DNA from: Metallyticus violacea
Taxonomy: Eukaryota > Arthropoda > Insecta > Mantodea > Metallyticidae
Direction: 5' to 3'
DNA: 64,000 nt
NCBI GenBank assembly: GCA_030762175.1
Contig: CM060831.1
Coordinates: 138,922,001-138,986,000 of the forward strand
This document shows, one piece after another, positions 10,130 through 20,939 of this stretch (positions are counted from its first letter, which is position 1; each line of letters starts with the position of its first letter). The notes below the pieces were generated by a model, which worked only from the letters and a program-made list of their open reading frames with translations, had not been told where the DNA came from and searched no databases. Both the position numbers and the translations under genes were made by a program.

Positions 10130-10690
10130 ATCAATTTATTTCTTGGAGAACAAAATGTGAAGTATGAACTATTGTTTTCTCCTTCTAATGTCCTTCTTCC
10201 ACCACATTAAATCAGGTTTGATGAAGCAACTTGTTACTGCTCTGAATAAGGACAGCGAATGTTTCAACTTTCTTGTTACAAAGTTCCCACAGAAAACTGA
10301 AGCTAAGATAACAGCAGTCGATGGACTCCCCAGATTCATGAGGATGAGACCTTTCCTCAGTCGATGTCCGAGTTAGAGAAGTCAGCATAGTTGACATACA
10401 AAAAAAGTGAAAGAAAACTTTCTTGGAAACAAGAAATCTAAGAACTATAAAGAAATTGTGGAAGAAATGTTATAGCATTTTAGAAAACTAGGGTGTAGCA
10501 TGAGTGTTAAAGTGATTTTTCTCAATAGCCGTATTACTGCGAATCTTGGTGCAGTGAGTGGTTTTATAAAGACATTAAAACAATGGAATAGCTATCAAGG
10601 CTATTGGGGTGTGTAAATGATGGTTGATTACTCCTGGTGTTTTGAAAAGAGATACTAGTGAATGACAATTCAGAACTTCGAAAAAAAAAA
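10130..10690 (+). pseudogene. Broken copy of an arthropod transposon-associated protein
   Basis: The plus strand gives MKQLVTALNKDSECFNFL, then TKFPQKTEAKI. After frameshifts come NFLGNKKSKNYKEIVEEML, LGCSMSVKVIFLNS and a YQGYWGV/VDYSWCFEKR region. In this order the blocks match a large family of uncharacterised arthropod proteins that I recall as highly repeated, with the pattern (L/M)KQ.V.ALN...FL..KFP..SEAKI ... NFLGN...NY...V..ML..Y...GC.MS.K.HFL. They are usually regarded as transposon-borne. The copy has at least three frame breaks and no intact start. Its molecular function is unknown to me. Confidence 0.55.
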
Positions 10691-10978
10691 TTAAGCTTTC
10701 TTCTTCCTAATAATGAAATATGTTTAGAAATTCATAGTTATTGACACATAGCTCTCTTTTTCAATATGTTCATTAATATTTAAGTTAAAACGAAAACTAC
10801 TAAAACAGTTTTGTATTAGATATATATCTTAAAACTTAAAAAAATATTTAATCAAAAATATAAGTACATTATTATTTTTGATGTGATTTTTTTGAAAGCT
10901 AAAATACTGGAACAAACATTGGGGCGAGTTCATTACACCAAAAAAAGAAAGAAAGTCATAAACATATGTCCGAAATGT

Positions 10979-10979
<1 letters not shown>

Positions 10980-11067
<88 letters not shown>
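10980..11067. repeat. (TA)n(TG)n microsatellite
   Basis: About 23 TA units followed directly by about 20 TG units. The 68-codon plus frame over it is an artefact of the repeat. Confidence 0.95.
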
Positions 11068-11071
<4 letters not shown>

Positions 11072-11317
11072 ATTGAAAGATTACATTGAAAGCGTTTCAA
11101 TTTCGATCCACAATTTAGCTTTGTTTGTTAAAATAATACAATAAGTTTTTCAAACATTCGAGTGATTTTATCGATGCTGATGTACACAGTGGTATGTTGA
11201 CATGGAGATTTGCTTGTATTTATCATTTGCGCACATTCGTGATTTGTCAGTTTTGAAGCAGTACATAAGTGCCGCCTCGTTATTAATAAGTTATAATTCC
11301 TTCTTATTGTTATATAG

Positions 11318-12353
11318 AGGAAAAGGTGGTAATATGGCACCCACTTTTGTTTTGGCCTCTTTCAGGAGAACCCTTGTCCTTATATTTTCAAAACAAACAT
11401 TAGTAAATAGACTTTATATTTTTACATTCCATACAATCATTTAAAGCATGTATGTTAAATAGTTTTATTTATTTATAGATAGCATAGACAACTAATCTCT
11501 CATGGCCAAATGTATTGAAAATATGGCCCTTCAATGTATTAAGTACAATTACTGGACACGAAAGAGAAATAAGGAAAGTAACAGTAAATTGAACGAGTTA
11601 ATCTATGTTTCTGTGTTATTTTTAACGCACACGTTTATTTTAAAGTGCATAAAAAGATGAAAAACAGCCTTAAGGAGGAAGTCTATAAACCAGTTTCACT
11701 ATAATCCAGCACAGACATATGACATCACATTTTACCATTCTTCTTCACGGTTATCTTCCAAAAATGTTCCGTTGCATTCTGTGTCCTCCTTATTTGGCAA
11801 CGGTTCTCGGCCTTTGTGCTGTCAGTAGCAATTGACACATGATAATCATAAAATTCAGATTCGTCATATGCATCACGAAGCGTTCTTTTCTTCCTTTTTC
11901 TTGCATTTTTCGCCTTAGGAAGTGATAACTGAGTAGATTTGGTCCTGCATTTCTTATCCCTATTTGCTAAATTCTGTTTTTATTCCCAAATGTGGAGGGG
12001 CGCCATATTACTATCACCGCCATGTTGCACAATAACCTAAAAGATATACATATTCTACTAGGTATGAAGGTTTTCAAGTTAAATTATTAATAAAACTAAT
12101 TCATGTATTACATGTCTGGAATCACAGGATCCTCAGTAGTAAACAAACAATAACATGATATGCAGTTCTTTACATATAAACAATAACTATAATCCGTATA
12201 ACAGAAAATCGCACAATGTGTCTTGTAAGAAGAGCTCAGCAGCACAACTGCTGTGTAAGCGGTCAGGATAAGAATAGTTTGAAATAGCATTCACTAGATG
12301 TCAGCATAATACAAGGTCAAAAAGCAGGGATGCCATACTATCACCTTCTCCTC
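11318..12353. mobile_element. Deleted pogo/Tigger-like DNA transposon with TIRs
   Basis: The left end GAGGAAAAGGTGGTAATATG (11318 onward) and the reverse complement of the right end, GAGGAGAAGGTGATAGTATG (ending at 12353), agree at 17 of 20 bases. Both are flanked by TA, the target of the Tc1/mariner/pogo superfamily. A third copy of the motif, TGATAGTAATATGGCGCCC, lies inside on the minus strand near 12000-12025. The only coding remnant is a transposase-like C-terminus on the minus strand (11685-11990). At about 1.04 kb it is an internally deleted or decayed copy. TA flanks are weak evidence alone in AT-rich DNA; the paired ends carry the call. Confidence 0.5.
11685..11990 (-). pseudogene. 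Transposase C-terminus remnant, Tigger/DDE_1-like
   Basis: A minus-strand frame of about 80 codons contains KKRTLRDAYDESEFYDYH. In a neighbouring frame comes ECNGTFLEDNREEEW, with a KCDV...CLCWI block after a stop. Basic and acidic stretches followed by a Cys-rich ...EEW.KC..C..W. segment are typical of the C-terminal tail of many insect Tigger/jerky-type DDE transposases. The catalytic core is missing. Its position inside inverted repeats with TA flanks supports the assignment. Confidence 0.4.
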
Positions 12354-12399
12354 TATCTGATAATATCTTATCAACTCTGAAATTGTTGTATATTATATC

Positions 12400-12680
12400 C
12401 TTTAATGAACAGCGTCGTTGTCATATCACATATAATAATGAAAGTGTGATTTTACAATTGAATGGAACTAGAGAGAAAATGACGAAGCTACCAAGATATG
12501 AACAAGGATTGCAAATTGTTACATGTTTGGCGTGAACTCCGATACCTTGCGCCCTATGACGTATATGAGCTAGACATGAGGCATCCAATTTCTCATATTA
12601 CAACTTTTTAAGTTATCGCGGTTGTATCCCCTTATAACATGAAAAAAGCCTTGCGCTTGTATTTGTGAAGTTCGTATATG
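12400..12680. other. Nothing recognised
   Basis: AT-rich spacer between the pogo-like element and a SINE. Confidence 0.45.
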
Positions 12681-12682
12681 GT

Positions 12683-12939
12683 CGGTCCTGGTGGTGTAGT
12701 GGTAACCATACTTTCCTCCTAAACCCAATATCGCGGGTTCGATCCCCACCAAGACCAATGGATATTTTCAGGCATAAAAATCCTAAGTATGGCTTCCTTC
12801 AGAAGGGAAGTAAAACCGTGGGTCACGTGTTGTACATTTACGGCACGATAAAGAACCTCAAGCCTGAAAGAAGAGGCCTCTGAGCAAAATTTGTCGGCAC
12901 GCCTTGGTTTGAATGGAGATGTTAAAAAGGTCCGTATAG
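12683..12939 (+). mobile_element. SINE family A, nearly full length
   Basis: The head has GGTCCTGGTGGTGTAGTGG and B box CGCGGGTTCGATCC at the expected spacing. The body then runs TCCTAAGTATGGCTTCC, AAACCGTGGGTCACGTG, and CAAGCCTGAAAGAAGAGG. The 3' part has a deletion of about 20 bases around the usual TTTCACGCCCTGAAT. The intact Pol III boxes suggest a fairly young copy. Confidence 0.9.
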
Positions 12940-13830
12940 CGTCTGGAAACCACGTGTAGTTAAATGTGGAAGATGTGTATAAAGGTTCATAAGCTGAGGT
13001 AGTTTTCATCAGGGCTGTCTCGTTCGTCAACGCATTTGCTCTCTCTCTTTAATAAACAAGTGTCGCGTGAAGTAAACCGCAGAGATCTTGACTGTTGATA
13101 ATGGCGTCGCTGATCCATATTTTGAACTATTCGAGGGCGAGGTATCACGTAATCGTCAAATGTCAAGGTCAAACCCATGCGTTAATCGCTCGTCTTCCGC
13201 TTGCGGCATGAAAACAAAGAGAATCTAATGAGAGTCAAGAAGGTATGTCATTGCCCTCTTGGGAATGCAAAAAAAAATCCTTAACTTTAAATCAATAAAC
13301 CAATGTGCAGCGATATATACACCCTTGTTCGTTAAAAAGTGTCCCCACAGCCCCATCGAGACAAGCAACGAAAGTACCCTGATATAAGTTTTCTTTAGAA
13401 GCTGTTAAAATAATTAAACTCAGCACAAAACAGCATCAAATTGGTCACCAAAGTGGAAAAAAACACCTAAATTGGTTGTCCAACATGCTCGAAACCGCTT
13501 CAAGTTCTTACTTTTTAATTATGATGTAGTTAAGTTACATTTCAGCAACTATAAATAGCAGGATATTCATATCAGGAGCAGGCAAATACGACTTGTATGT
13601 GCGGTCGGACGGTCGGGCGAAGGTAATGGAAGCTGCACTGCTGTATGAGATTCCGTCCCCAGATCGAAGGCATGAGTTATACAACTTTTCCTGCAGTTTA
13701 ATTTTTAATTTCTGCTGGGATCTAGCCTGTATTGTATTGCGAGGATTTGCGATAAACATTTGTAATACCATCTCTTTCAAATGTTGCCTCATTTATAAAC
13801 AAGAGTGAAGAGATAAATCATCGGAAAAAG
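12940..13830. other. Unassigned; two short GC-richer patches
   Basis: A 37-codon frame begins at ATGG near 13101 and a 71-codon frame spans 13593-13808. Neither shows a family motif, splice context or compositional bias beyond chance. No repeat assigned. Confidence 0.35.
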
Positions 13831-13834
13831 TTTT

Positions 13835-14110
13835 CTCATGGTTGATCGCAGCACAAGATTCTGAACATGTCGAAGATACAAAAGCTGTTCTTGAGGTACC
13901 CTCCATGCTATCCTAAGAGATTTATCAAATGCTACAACCAATTGCCTTATGCTGACATTAGATCTTCTTCAACACTCTGTAGAATGATTTGTTTCTGATG
14001 AGGCGTACGAGCAACTCTTTCTCTTCCTGGACCTGCAGTTTGTGGTACTATGGGATCCAGTCTCATAATTCAACTAGTGTAGCTGTCTTGGGTGATCGCT
14101 TATAGATTGA
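13835..14110 (-). pseudogene. DUF4817-type transposase N-terminal fragment
   Basis: The minus strand reads GRERVARTPHQKQIILQSVE, then a shifted SIRQLVVAFD-like helix-turn-helix. It continues with WRVPQEQLLYLRHVQNL. This follows the family pattern RTP..e..il..ve..p..StRqla...gvs...V.rvL.eqlLyPyh.qrvq. These proteins carry an N-terminal HTH (DUF4817) ahead of a DDE domain in insect Tc1/mariner-related elements. Stops and frameshifts are present and the DDE domain is absent. Confidence 0.5.
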
Positions 14111-14119
14111 TGCAGTCTT

Positions 14120-14600
14120 CCGACCATGAGATGAAAGTTAGCCCTATACATTAATTAACACAGAATTAATTAAACGTTTTAATCAAAGAATCGTCTGAAA
14201 TTAATAGAAACTGTATTTTAAAACAATTCTTGATATTTAAAATGAAAATTTTGCCTCATTGTCGTTGCTTTATATCTACACAGATAATGATCTAAGAAAT
14301 TTTGTAAAATTATTCAATTGTTAATTTAAGAATCCGGTAATTTTGAAAGCGGAAAAGGATACGCATTCAACAAGTTTGTGTTACTAGAATAAAAGTATTA
14401 ACTGAGAAGACACATATATTTCTTTAAAGTGGGATTTGCTGCAGTGGATCGAGTTTTTGGTTAATTTTTGTTCTGTGTTTATACAGATAGTGTCCTTTCT
14501 TTTTACTTATAGTATGTTACATTACTGATGTGGTGTTCTGTCATTTCCCTTTATTAACTAAGTAAGTTATAAAAATAATGTGTTCAAAAACATTTGAAAA
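14120..14600. other. Nothing recognised
   Basis: AT-rich spacer. Confidence 0.45.
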
Positions 14601-14624
14601 ACAGATTTAGTGTGCATGCGAAAT

Positions 14625-14905
14625 ATTATGCGTTGCCGGGACAAGAGGTTGGCAGCACCTCCAGGTAGCCCTCGTGTTTCAGTTCACACTTTGCCGGTTG
14701 CTGCGGAGAGCCCTGGTCTTACGTTAGTGTGACGTCATTAATAATTATGACGTACACAACGTGGCCGGTCGCCGCACATTAATAAAACATGACGATGACG
14801 GGGCTCTCAGTCGCCTTTGAACCTGGGTTCATGCCCCTGCTGCTGCTAACTAGGCTCAAATGACGCCAAATTACACTCGGTGCCGCCTCCAATAGAAAAT
14901 GCTAA
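14625..14905. other. GC-rich island with CRE palindrome, unassigned
   Basis: A patch clearly richer in GC and CpG than its flanks. It holds a perfect TGACGTCA (14730-14737) and a second TGACGTAC (14748-14755). GAGAGCCC near 14708 and GGGCTCTC near 14800 form an inverted pair around them. Such palindromes bind CREB/ATF-type bZIP factors in animals, so a regulatory element is possible. A decayed repeat with inverted ends is equally likely. No TATA or coding exon is adjacent. Confidence 0.3.
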
Positions 14906-14909
14906 CAAA

Positions 14910-17040
14910 CAAACCGTGTAGGACATGAAGGAGTTAAGGCCTTGGCGTCTGCAGTTAGCAATAGCTATATCAAAACTTACAACAAGAGGACAGATGACCT
15001 CTTAATAACAAGAAATAGAGCTTAAGTGGAAAGTTATTTTCTCTAAAAATTTAACAACTGCCTTTTGTTGAACGTTTCTTTACAAAGTACTTTTTGAAAA
15101 GGAGGCTTGGATAGTCATCCTGTTGCGCCACAACCACTAACCCATTCATAGAATTTATTATTTAAGAAATTCCTCAATTCTGAACCATTATTAAGTGACC
15201 CTCTATGCTGCTGATATATTCGCTTTCAACTCCACCTCTTGTAACATCAAGATACCGTCTGCTGGTAACAGTTTCTTCCTCCCCCCCTCAAGATAGTTTC
15301 ATAACATCACTGCAAATAGACACACCAGGAATTCTTACGTCTTTCGTGTTAATTTCATATTGGGCGCATGTAGGTCATGATAATGCATTGACATTATTAT
15401 ACAGCACATTGTTATTGCATTATTACGGGATATTGTTTAACTACCGATAGGGATTAGAGAACATAGCATGACTGAAAAATGTGAGTGGAAATGCATGTGC
15501 AGTAAAGTTAAGAAGGACCGTTAGATATTAGCGTGGCGTCAGTTGAGTGAAAGTGCTGGCGAGGGAAGGTTGTTCGCCACATCGTTCCATAATCACAGAA
15601 AGTCAAAATGTAAGGTAAAATTTTATTGAAAAGAATACATACATTTAGTAAACTAAGAACATAACTTGATTCATGAACATGTAGTTAAATTTGTGATTAC
15701 TCCCGTAGTCCTCTTCTGTTAGGATGTCTTAGATTTTTACAGATTTAATAGGGAAAAGCTCCCGCGTCGTAACTACAAGGTAGTTAGAAATTAGGAAGTT
15801 TAGGATCTTTAGCGAGTAGGTTCAACTGCGGTTGCGACAGTAATCTGTAAACATAACTGTGCCGGTTTACACGGTTGTTCAGCTTAAGGGTACTTACAGG
15901 CGAAATTTGGCCAACGATGCAATTTTTTGTTTTAAAACTTCCTACTTCTGCATATCACTTTTTCACATCAGAAGATTTGAACTCCTACTCTGAGGTAGGA
16001 ATATTGTTAAAAAAACTCCTAGTAATTCATTTTCGTAACTTTTTTTTAATAAAAAGTTTCACACTATGCATGTTTTACCCAAATATTTATTTATTTACGT
16101 AGTATTAACATGTAAATATTTTATTTGATAAGAATTTAAAATTGTGCATCGTGTAGAACATTTGACATATTACTATACAAAAATAAATAAAATACTATTT
16201 TTTTCAAAACTACTAAAGATATTCACCTGAAAATTTGACCAAGTGCATTTTCATGATAAAGCAGACTATTGTAAAATGTCAAAAAATATACATGATAATT
16301 GCAAGATGAAACCAGGCTTCTAGGTCTATGAAACGGTTTTACAAAAGTGGTTCGGTTTTACGTTTGTACGGGTAACTGACCAATCGCAGAACCCCAAACT
16401 ATTGTTCTAATCATCTACATAAAGCCCTTGCAATAACCTTGGTCAAGCTACTCAAAGTGTAATAATTAATCCCCAAAAATTTAGTTGGCCACTTCGGTGA
16501 GAATGCGTCGTTGAGCTGGTAAGAATTCTAGCACAGCCAACCGACAATGACACCTTTCCGAGAGAAGCTCAAATTCCAGAGCGATTACCCTCACTCAAGT
16601 TTCGCTCGCTGTGGCAATGCAGAGAGATCAGTAGGAAAAGATTGCACCACTATCCCTTAATGAACAATGCCTACTGACCAATTAAAAAAACCCTGCGAAA
16701 CATAACGGAGAGGGAAAGTATTTGTGACAAAAGGAAAAGAGGATATGAAAAAATAATTGAAAAGTGGCGATGCAAAATTAGGGTACAGGTCATTAGAAAG
16801 TTTTTCCAATTGAAAGCTTTAAATGAGTAACATATAAAACGTCTTCATTTATAACAGTTTGATATAGTAGAAAGTTTAATTTCTTCCTTACCAAAGTGAG
16901 CAAAAATCTGTAGTAGACATATGACTGCTTTTTAACGTTTCCTCAACTGACCACTAATGAGACTTCACTGAATAAATTAGTTTAAAAATACTACACACCC
17001 GCTTATCAAGATCATAATGAAGAACATCACTGAAAAAATA
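14910..17040. other. Long stretch without assignable features
   Basis: Contains only short frames. AAAAT/GTAAGG near 15607-15617 resembles an exon end plus donor after a modestly GC-rich segment, but nothing corroborates a first exon. No SINE or transposon motif was found. Confidence 0.4.
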
Positions 17041-17079
17041 CTGGTATAGTATTTCGAGGGCTAGTCAATAAAGTCTAAG

Positions 17080-17400
17080 AATTATTCTTTTCCTACTAAA
17101 TACATTAGGCGGTCAAGGTGATGGATTTTTTGAAGTAGACCTTCTTCGCGATAGCCGTTTAGTAACCAAAGGCTCCCATTTTAGAGACAAGGGAACAGTT
17201 GAAATTCCCAAGGAGCTAGGTCCGGGCTGTATGAAGTATGGGGTACATATTCCATACTTTCTCTGGCTAAATGTTGAGGCAGAAATATTTTAAACGTGAA
17301 AAAGACATGCATTGTCATGGTGAAGGCGCCAACAAGCTCAGGACGTTTTCGTCGGATGTGTTCGTGCAAGATACCCAAAACAATCTTGTATAACCTTTCC
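17080..17400 (-). pseudogene. Mariner transposase fragment
   Basis: The minus strand reads LHEHIRRKRPELVGAF and then VPHTSYSPDLAPWEFQLFP. This is the mariner block RRKRPEL ... PHPPYSPDLAP(C/S)D(F/Y).LFP. The HDNAPAH motif has been lost, and the catalytic aspartate after SPDLAP is replaced by glutamate in this copy. The 3' part is shortened and contains stops. Confidence 0.7.
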
Positions 17401-19460
17401 TCTGACCGAACAAACTAGACCTTCTTTGGTGTCGTAGAGGCAGGTTAAAGCGATCGTGCAGAAGTGAACATCCTGAGATATGTGTAATATGTCTGCCAGT
17501 GTATCCACTGTTATTTGAATGCTTGAGTTAGCTGCAACTATAGGAATCTCAACTTAACGTGAACGATATTCTGTGTTAAAAATTACGTATGAAAAAGTGT
17601 GTGCAGAATGGGTGGCAGTATTGATGACTATAGAAAGGGAGGAAAAAGAAAAAAGAAAAAACTTGTTAAGCATTATTTGGAGATTATTAACTGCAATTCG
17701 CAGGAATTTTCGAGTCCATTCGTGAACGTAGACGATTTACCATTACACACCTAAGTCGAAGTGACAATCACGACGGTGAACAACGACTATTATAATACGC
17801 TCAAGAAGACGAATACAGTGTTTTTAACATTAATATTCATCTATCAGGTTCTTGAACAGTTAACGTACTTCAAAATATAGAGTAAGTCAAAATGTACAAA
17901 GTTGTTACATTAATATCTATATGCACCTTTAAACATTCTATAAAGGATACAAATACACATGCTCAATAATTTCATACAGATAACGAAAGAGAAGTACACT
18001 CCATAAAATGTCATACGCAATATAGTGATATTTTGCCATATTATCTGAAGAGTACAAATGTCAAACTTTCTAAGTGTCATTTATAAATTTAATCGTTTTA
18101 TTTCAAAGGTACGTTCTATGTGCCCAGATGCATATTCCTAATCATGTTGTAAGTGGCTACACATGGAAGAAGTAGCTCAAACACTTGTTAACAGATAGCG
18201 CAGCTCTAAATACCATTATATGCTGTTATCTGGTGTTAATATTAGTTTTAAGGGAAAGTGTTTATGGTGCAGAAAAATTTAGTAAGTGGTCATTGCTTTT
18301 TGAGACGCGATAGAGATTTCGCTTTTATAGAGAAAAAATATTGTCAAGTAGGGCCTTCATTTCCCATGAATTATAGATTAAAATAAAACTATAAATCCTT
18401 TTCATGTAGATCCAATAGAGTCAAGTGGTTTCTATGATATTAAGAATGTTTTTGATTCACTGTTGACATTAAATAAAGTGCAACATTTCAAAATGCACAA
18501 TGCACAATGCACAGTGCCTGGATCTCATCCATCTCAAATAGCTAGGTATTAAAAGAATTTATTAGCAATTCGAAGGGTGAAGAGTTTTTCAAGTTTTATA
18601 GAGAGGAAAAGCAGTGGTTGGTTGATATACAGCAATCTGTGCTTCGTCTGAAAGATTAACACGTTTATAGGTTGAAAAAAAAAAAAACTCTTGTCCATGT
18701 TACTATTCCTTCCTGAAGAGCAGAGAGTTTTATGAGACATAAATTTCAATCCCTGTGCAAGAATGAAAAATAAAACTCTTCCTGTCAGTTGTGAGGAGAA
18801 AATATGAACATTTGTATTATTGCACATATTTCATTATACTTTTATACTTTTGCTAATTTGTGCTTAATAACAGTATAATATATGTTCATACTAATCAATA
18901 ATGTTATTTTTGTAATTATTTCCCTCTAAAATCTGAAATAAAATGTAACAGTTTGAATGGTATTTGCAACCCCCTCTTCCTTCGTATGGCACATAGAAAT
19001 GTCTTATTATTAATTTTTTCTTCCCTGTGATTGTATTTTGGCAACGATTTATTGTGCAAAATAATTTTATAGTAAAAAATATTATTCATAATGATTTTGC
19101 GTGTAATAAGTTAAATGCTAACACAGATGGGTAGTTTTTTGCTTATGTAAAATTTAGAAATTGGCAATTCGAAAATTTGACGTTTTCTCTCTTCATACAT
19201 GTTCTCTTATGATTGATCACTATAACACTATATTGATAATAAGATAAATTTGCAATCGGTCGATGCAAATTACATCATTGTCTAGTTTTAATTGCAGACC
19301 CTAAGACAAAAAATAAACAGACTCTCATAGCATTAATATGTCTAACCAGATTTACTTCGGACTTTTGGAGTTCTTCTAAGGCAAGAAAACATACGTGCCG
19401 TTAATCAAGCTGTTAAAAGCAAAGGTGTAATGGTGACATATAATCCTATCCATACGTGAA
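17401..19460. other. Unassigned AT-rich sequence
   Basis: May include decayed mariner 5' sequence up to about 17500. A small tandem repeat of ATGCACA occurs at 18493-18513. Nothing else is supported. Confidence 0.4.
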
Positions 19461-19468
19461 TTAATTAA

Positions 19469-19580
19469 TTTCTCTCTTTCCTTCTTTTTCTCTTTTTCTT
19501 TCTTTATCTCTTTTTATTTCTTTCTCCCTTTCTTTATCTTTCTCTCTCTCTTTCTTTCTTTCTTTCTCTCGCTTTCCTTC
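19469..19580. repeat. Polypyrimidine tract (CTTT/TCTC)n
   Basis: About 110 bases almost entirely C and T on the plus strand, dominated by TTTC and TC repeats and interrupted by a few purines. Long homopurine-homopyrimidine tracts can form triplex H-DNA, but no nearby gene suggests a role. Confidence 0.9.
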
Positions 19581-19589
19581 ATTATTTTA

Positions 19590-20620
19590 TTTATTTTTGC
19601 AAGTAAAAATAAATGTTTAATATACACATAACATAACTTACAATTACAAAGTTTATTTTAATTTTATGGCATTTATGCTCATGCTAGAGGTAATTTTTAT
19701 TTCGCAAATAAATGGGAAGTTAATTGTTGTTTAATGAAATAAAGACAATTTACATTTTTTCTTTTTAGTTTTTCACTTTAGAACATTTATTAATATATCA
19801 TTTATTTTGAAAACGAAGATAAATACTAATTTACACTTTTATGTTTGAATAGAAATGCCTTTAAATTTAAATAAAATGTTGTCCATTAAAATATTAATAG
19901 ACATTAATAATTTTACTTGCAAAAACTAACAAATAAAAATTCAAACATTACATGGGTTCGAACCTGAGTAATTCTTATTACTAGACACGTGCTTTTGTAA
20001 ACTTAAACATCAAGGCACACTCTTTGCTATTTGTGGTATAACTTGAACATGAATGGTATTGTGAACTCAGCGTCAGGGAATGTTTCCCATGTTTTGCGAA
20101 TAGGTCATCGTTTCTTCCTTTTTTCAAGCAGCTGCCACATATCAAGCGTATTGCTTTCTTTTGTAATGTAAAAACAGATTTGTTTTTAACCTAATTTCCC
20201 CAGAATATTAAACCATATTTCATAATCGAATAGAAATATGAAAAGTGTGCTGTTTTGATAGTGATTGCAGAAGTATATGATACAATGAGCAAAACACATA
20301 GGCTGCTAATTTTATTTCAGCATAAAGTGCTTTCCAATGTTGCTGTGTAAACTTGAAGATGTATAATTTTTGTATCACCGTGTTTGTCTAGTACGCGATT
20401 ATTTGTAGTTATATATTATGTGGGATCAGGTGTTATGTGTTATACATTTCAGTATGGTTGTTTTATCTAGATTTAATGATAATTTGTTAGCTCTGAACTA
20501 AATGTATATTGCAACAAGCACACAATTACTTTTCCCGCAAGATTATCAAAGTTGCTGCTAGAAACTATTACACTAGTTTCACCAGCAAGCATAACAGTAG
20601 TACCAATATTTTAATAACAA
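19590..20620. other. Unassigned AT-rich sequence
   Basis: A tRNA-like fragment with GGGTTCGAACC near 19953 is too short to call. The rest holds nothing I can support. Confidence 0.4.
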
Positions 20621-20625
20621 CGAGA

Positions 20626-20935
20626 GTCGGTCCTGATGGTGTAGTGGTAATACTTGCCTCCTAAACCCAAGATCGCGGATTCGATCCCGACCAGATGCGA
20701 TGGATTTTTTCGGGCGTAAAAATCCTAAGTATGGCTTCCTTCGGAAGGGAAGTAAAGCCGTGGGTCCCGTGTCGTACATTTACGGCGCGATAAAGAACTT
20801 CAAGCCTGAAAGAAAATGCCTCTGAGCAAAAATTTTGGTTGTTTCAAGCTCTTGTTTGAATGGGACGCTGATGACCTGAGATGTTAAAGAGCGTCCGTAA
20901 ATAAACCAAGTCAATAAAATAAATAAATAAATACA
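20626..20935 (+). mobile_element. SINE family A, full length
   Basis: GTCGGTCCTGATGGTGTAG begins the head, with CGCGGATTCGATCCC as B box. The complete body follows through GAGCGTCCGTAAATAAACC. The 3' end runs into an (AAAT)n tail near 20917-20933, which fits LINE-mediated priming. It lacks the usual TAACC spacing in the head, a small deletion. Confidence 0.92.
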
Positions 20936-20939
20936 ATGA

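Noticed and set aside
15540..15620. First exon ending at AAAAT/GTAAGG
   Set aside because: The donor-like string alone is too common. No TATA box, acceptor partner or coding continuation was found.
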